Positions 61,821-64,000 of a DNA stretch of 64,000 nucleotides are shown here, piece by piece. Made by a program: the position numbers and the translations under genes. Every line of letters starts with the position of its first letter. Positions within the stretch are counted from its first letter, which is position 1. The notes under the pieces were generated by a model, which was not told the DNA's origin, searched no databases, and saw only the letters and a program-made list of their open reading frames with translations. The DNA comes from an uncultured Steroidobacter sp. (GTDB lineage: Bacteria > Pseudomonadota > Gammaproteobacteria > Steroidobacterales > Steroidobacteraceae): assembly GCF_937958065.1 (NCBI RefSeq), contig NZ_CALFXI010000102.1, forward strand, positions 1-64,000, written 5' to 3'.

Positions 61821-64000
61821 TCAGAACTGATAGCCGAAGCCGACGCCGACAGTACGCGGCCGCAGCGGAATCACTTCCAGCGGACGACGCACGTCGATGG
61901 ACGAGGTGACGATGGCCTGCTCGTCGAAGATGTTGTTGGCGAACACCTCGAACTTGTACTGCTCGCGAGCGAACGACAGGCGCATGTTGACCAGCGAATA
62001 GTCGCCTTGCTCGGTGTAGACCGGACGAGTGGCGTTGAAGTCGGAGTAGGAATCGCCGACGTATTGATAGTCCATACGCGCATTGCCTTCCCACGTGCCC
62101 AGATCGAAGCGATAGTCCGCGAACACGCTGGCCGTCACCTCGGGTACGTTCGGCACGCGATCGCCGTCGAAGCCGATGAGCTGCGGACGGATGCCCTGCG
62201 CATTGGGCGGGCCGTACGGACCGTCCTCGGACAGTTCAGCCTTGAGCACGGTGAGATTGGTGCCGAGCGTCAGGTCGATATCGAACGGAATGGTCTGCAA
62301 ACCGAGCTCCACGCCGCGGATGGCCGCCTCGCCCGCATTGCCGATCATGAGCGCCTGGGAGTTGGGAATGTTCGCCGACACACGCACCTGCATGTCCTGC
62401 CAATCCATGTAGTAGGCGGCCACGTCCACTTGCAGCGCGCCGTTCAGGAACGCGCCCTTCGCGCCGATTTCGTAGCTCTTCACGCTGTCCGAGGTGTACG
62501 GCGGCAGCACCGTGCCGGTGGCGTAGTCGGGCTCGTTGTTGCCGCCGTTGCGGAAGCCTTCGGCATAGTTGAAGTACACCATGCGGCCGGCATCGAAGTT
62601 GTATTTCAGGTTGTACTTGAAGGTGGTGTCCGACTCGTCGGAGCTGGTGTACACCGGATCCTGCGGCACGGGACGAGTGCGCGCCTCGAGATTCTGGCCG
62701 CGCTCGTCGACCTCGAACTTGAAACTGCGCACGCCCACGGTAGCGACCAGCGCGTCCGTGAACGAGTAGCTCAACTCGCCGAACACGGCTTTCTGTTCGA
62801 TCGTGTTGTTCACGACGCGATTGGAGTTGTAGTGCTCGCGGCCGATCAGGCGCTCGCCGTACTCGTTCACGTCGGTGATGCGCGAGCGGAAGTTGTTTTC
62901 TTCCTTCTGCCAGAACAGACCCGCGACGATCTGGAACGGGCTGTTCCAGTCGGAGGCGTAGCGCAACTCGCTGACCTCGATGCTGCGATCCTGCGGCTGA
63001 TCGGCCGAGGCGCGGTACTGGGTCAGGGTCGGATTGGTTTCCGGGTCGAAGCAGGTGTCGGCCGTGCCGGCATTGATGGTGCAGAGGATGCGAGCGCCCG
63101 GGAAGCGATAGAAAATATCGCGCTCCATCTTGGAGACGCTCCAGGTCACGCTGCCGTTGTCCATCTCCCAGTTGAGCGCAACGTTGTACGCGTTCAACTC
63201 CTCTTCCCAGTTCGACTCGGTGTTGTTGCGCTGCTGGTATTCGCCGAACAGCGGCTGATAGTACGCCGCGCCCTTCGACGAGGTGTTCTGGTTGAGCCAC
63301 ATGGCGTCGAGCGTCACATCGTCGGTGACCTGCCAGCGCAGCGCCGCGCGTCCGCCGTTCACCCGCTGGTTGTTCACGCCTTCGCGTCCCAGCATGCGGT
63401 CGTCGATGAAGCCGGCCAGCGAGCTCTGGTAACCGACCACGCGCACGCCGACCTTGCCCTCGATCAGCGGCACGTTCAGCATGGCGTCGTAATCGTAGTT
63501 CGGGTCGTTGGCGTGAGCGGTGTAGCCCGCGTTCGCGTGCACCGCGCCCGAAGTCTGCGTCAGCTCCGGCTTGTTGGTGATCATGCGGATGGTGCCGCTC
63601 ATGGAGCTGGCGCCGTACAGCGAGCCCTGCGGGCCCTTCAGCACTTCGATGCGCTCCATGTCGATCAGGCGGATGTCCGGCTGACGGCCGCCGCCGTCCT
63701 GGCGGTTGTTGCCGGTGATGATCAGATCGTCGAAGTACAGGCCGGTGGTGGCGGCGCCGGTGGACTGCATGCCGCGCAACACGATCTTCTTGTCGCCCGG
63801 GCCCTGGTCTTCGAAGGACAGGCCGGAAATGTTGCGGGCATAGTCGGAAAACTGGGTGATGCCCTGCGCCTGCAACTGCTCCGAAGTGATCGCCTGAAGC
63901 GCGATGGGCGTCTCGAGCACGGAGGATTCGCCGCGCTTGGAGGCCGTCACCATCACCTCTTGCAACACCACGTCCTCGGCGCCCTGGGCCACGTTGGCCA
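61821..64000 (-). CDS. TonB-dependent receptor, N-terminus beyond the window
   Basis: The frame is open to the end of the window, so the signal peptide is missing. The visible 726 residues begin before the TonB box (DVVLQEVMVTASKRGE). A plug follows (ETPIALQAITSEQLQAQGITQFSDYARNISGLSFEDQGPGDKKIVLRGM, VLKGPQGSLYGASSMSGTIRMITNKP) and then a barrel ending RPRTVGVGFGYQF with terminal Phe. It resembles receptors for complex organic molecules. The amidohydrolase follows after 21 bases. A GTG at 63992 is not the true start. Confidence 0.9.
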   Translation of the reverse strand, partial: ANVAQGAEDVVLQEVMVTASKRGESSVLETPIALQAITSEQLQAQGITQFSDYARNISGLSFEDQGPGDKKIVLRGMQSTGAATTGLYFDDLIITGNNRQDGGGRQPDIRLIDMERIEVLKGPQGSLYGASSMSGTIRMITNKPELTQTSGAVHANAGYTAHANDPNYDYDAMLNVPLIEGKVGVRVVGYQSSLAGFIDDRMLGREGVNNQRVNGGRAALRWQVTDDVTLDAMWLNQNTSSKGAAYYQPLFGEYQQRNNTESNWEEELNAYNVALNWEMDNGSVTWSVSKMERDIFYRFPGARILCTINAGTADTCFDPETNPTLTQYRASADQPQDRSIEVSELRYASDWNSPFQIVAGLFWQKEENNFRSRITDVNEYGERLIGREHYNSNRVVNNTIEQKAVFGELSYSFTDALVATVGVRSFKFEVDERGQNLEARTRPVPQDPVYTSSDESDTTFKYNLKYNFDAGRMVYFNYAEGFRNGGNNEPDYATGTVLPPYTSDSVKSYEIGAKGAFLNGALQVDVAAYYMDWQDMQVRVSANIPNSQALMIGNAGEAAIRGVELGLQTIPFDIDLTLGTNLTVLKAELSEDGPYGPPNAQGIRPQLIGFDGDRVPNVPEVTASVFADYRFDLGTWEGNARMDYQYVGDSYSDFNATRPVYTEQGDYSLVNMRLSFAREQYKFEVFANNIFDEQAIVTSSIDVRRPLEVIPLRPRTVGVGFGYQF

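Noticed and set aside
1..64000. CRISPR array or insertion sequence
   Set aside because: No regularly spaced repeats and no transposase-like translation were found on either strand.

Overview
The window is about 64 kb of GC-rich chromosomal DNA from a gammaproteobacterium. The full c-type cytochrome maturation cluster, large TonB receptors, a GH18 chitinase, a five-step histidine degradation cluster and a DUF1592/DUF1552 gene set recall the Steroidobacter/Nevskiales type of polymer-degrading soil or water bacterium. That placement is inferred from gene content and gene style, not from a marker gene.

Layout. (a) 1-4386 is the end of an integrated element beside a tRNA. It holds the tail of an unidentified gene, a solitary HsdR_N-type nuclease gene with a probable frameshift, a two-gene unit (four-TM protein plus ComEC-like metallo-beta-lactamase-fold hydrolase), and a frameshifted tyrosine recombinase that abuts the tRNA. 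(b) 4387-4729 is a tRNA-Leu(UAA) gene on the minus strand whose anticodon is split by a 256-nt group I intron. This is the most unusual object in the window. (c) 4823-11584 is ccmABCDEFGHI, tightly overlapping. (d) 11634-29638 is mixed housekeeping: a MaoC hydratase, a YdjA-like nitroreductase, a double-kinase hybrid sensor, a first histidine ammonia-lyase, a Ser/Thr dehydratase, two methyltransferases, an orphan MbtH protein, a secreted glycoside hydrolase, PanB, a LysR regulator, a LysE exporter, and a formate/nitrite channel paired with a fused PP2C-phosphatase/Ser-Thr kinase. (e) 29678-31840 is a small accessory patch: a broken GntR gene and an undescribed pair of genes, one with a PD-(D/E)XK nuclease signature. 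(f) 31841-40923 runs on the minus strand: ExbD, two secreted proteins, DUF1552, DUF1592 with a haem site, an SSS transporter and a tri-haem cytochrome c. (g) 41141-50222 is the hut region: LysR, hutC, hutF, then divergently hutI-hutH-hutG-hutU-hutD. (h) 50186-55468 is a minus-strand group of HisC-type aminotransferase, NHL propeller protein and a TonB receptor. (i) 56146-64000 holds a chitinase, an SRPBCC protein, a class V aminotransferase, and an amidohydrolase downstream of a TonB receptor cut by the window end.

How it fits together. HutH, HutU, HutI, HutF and HutG give the complete route histidine -> urocanate -> imidazolonepropionate -> formiminoglutamate -> formylglutamate -> glutamate, with HutC as repressor. 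HutC-like operator sequences (core TTGTATAG) lie in the hutF/hutI divergent promoter. Similar sites lie in front of the neighbouring TonB receptor and the tri-haem cytochrome, so the regulon may extend to outer-membrane uptake. The two accessory patches carry the only genes I consider candidates for an undescribed (possibly anti-phage) function. No CRISPR array or insertion sequence was seen.
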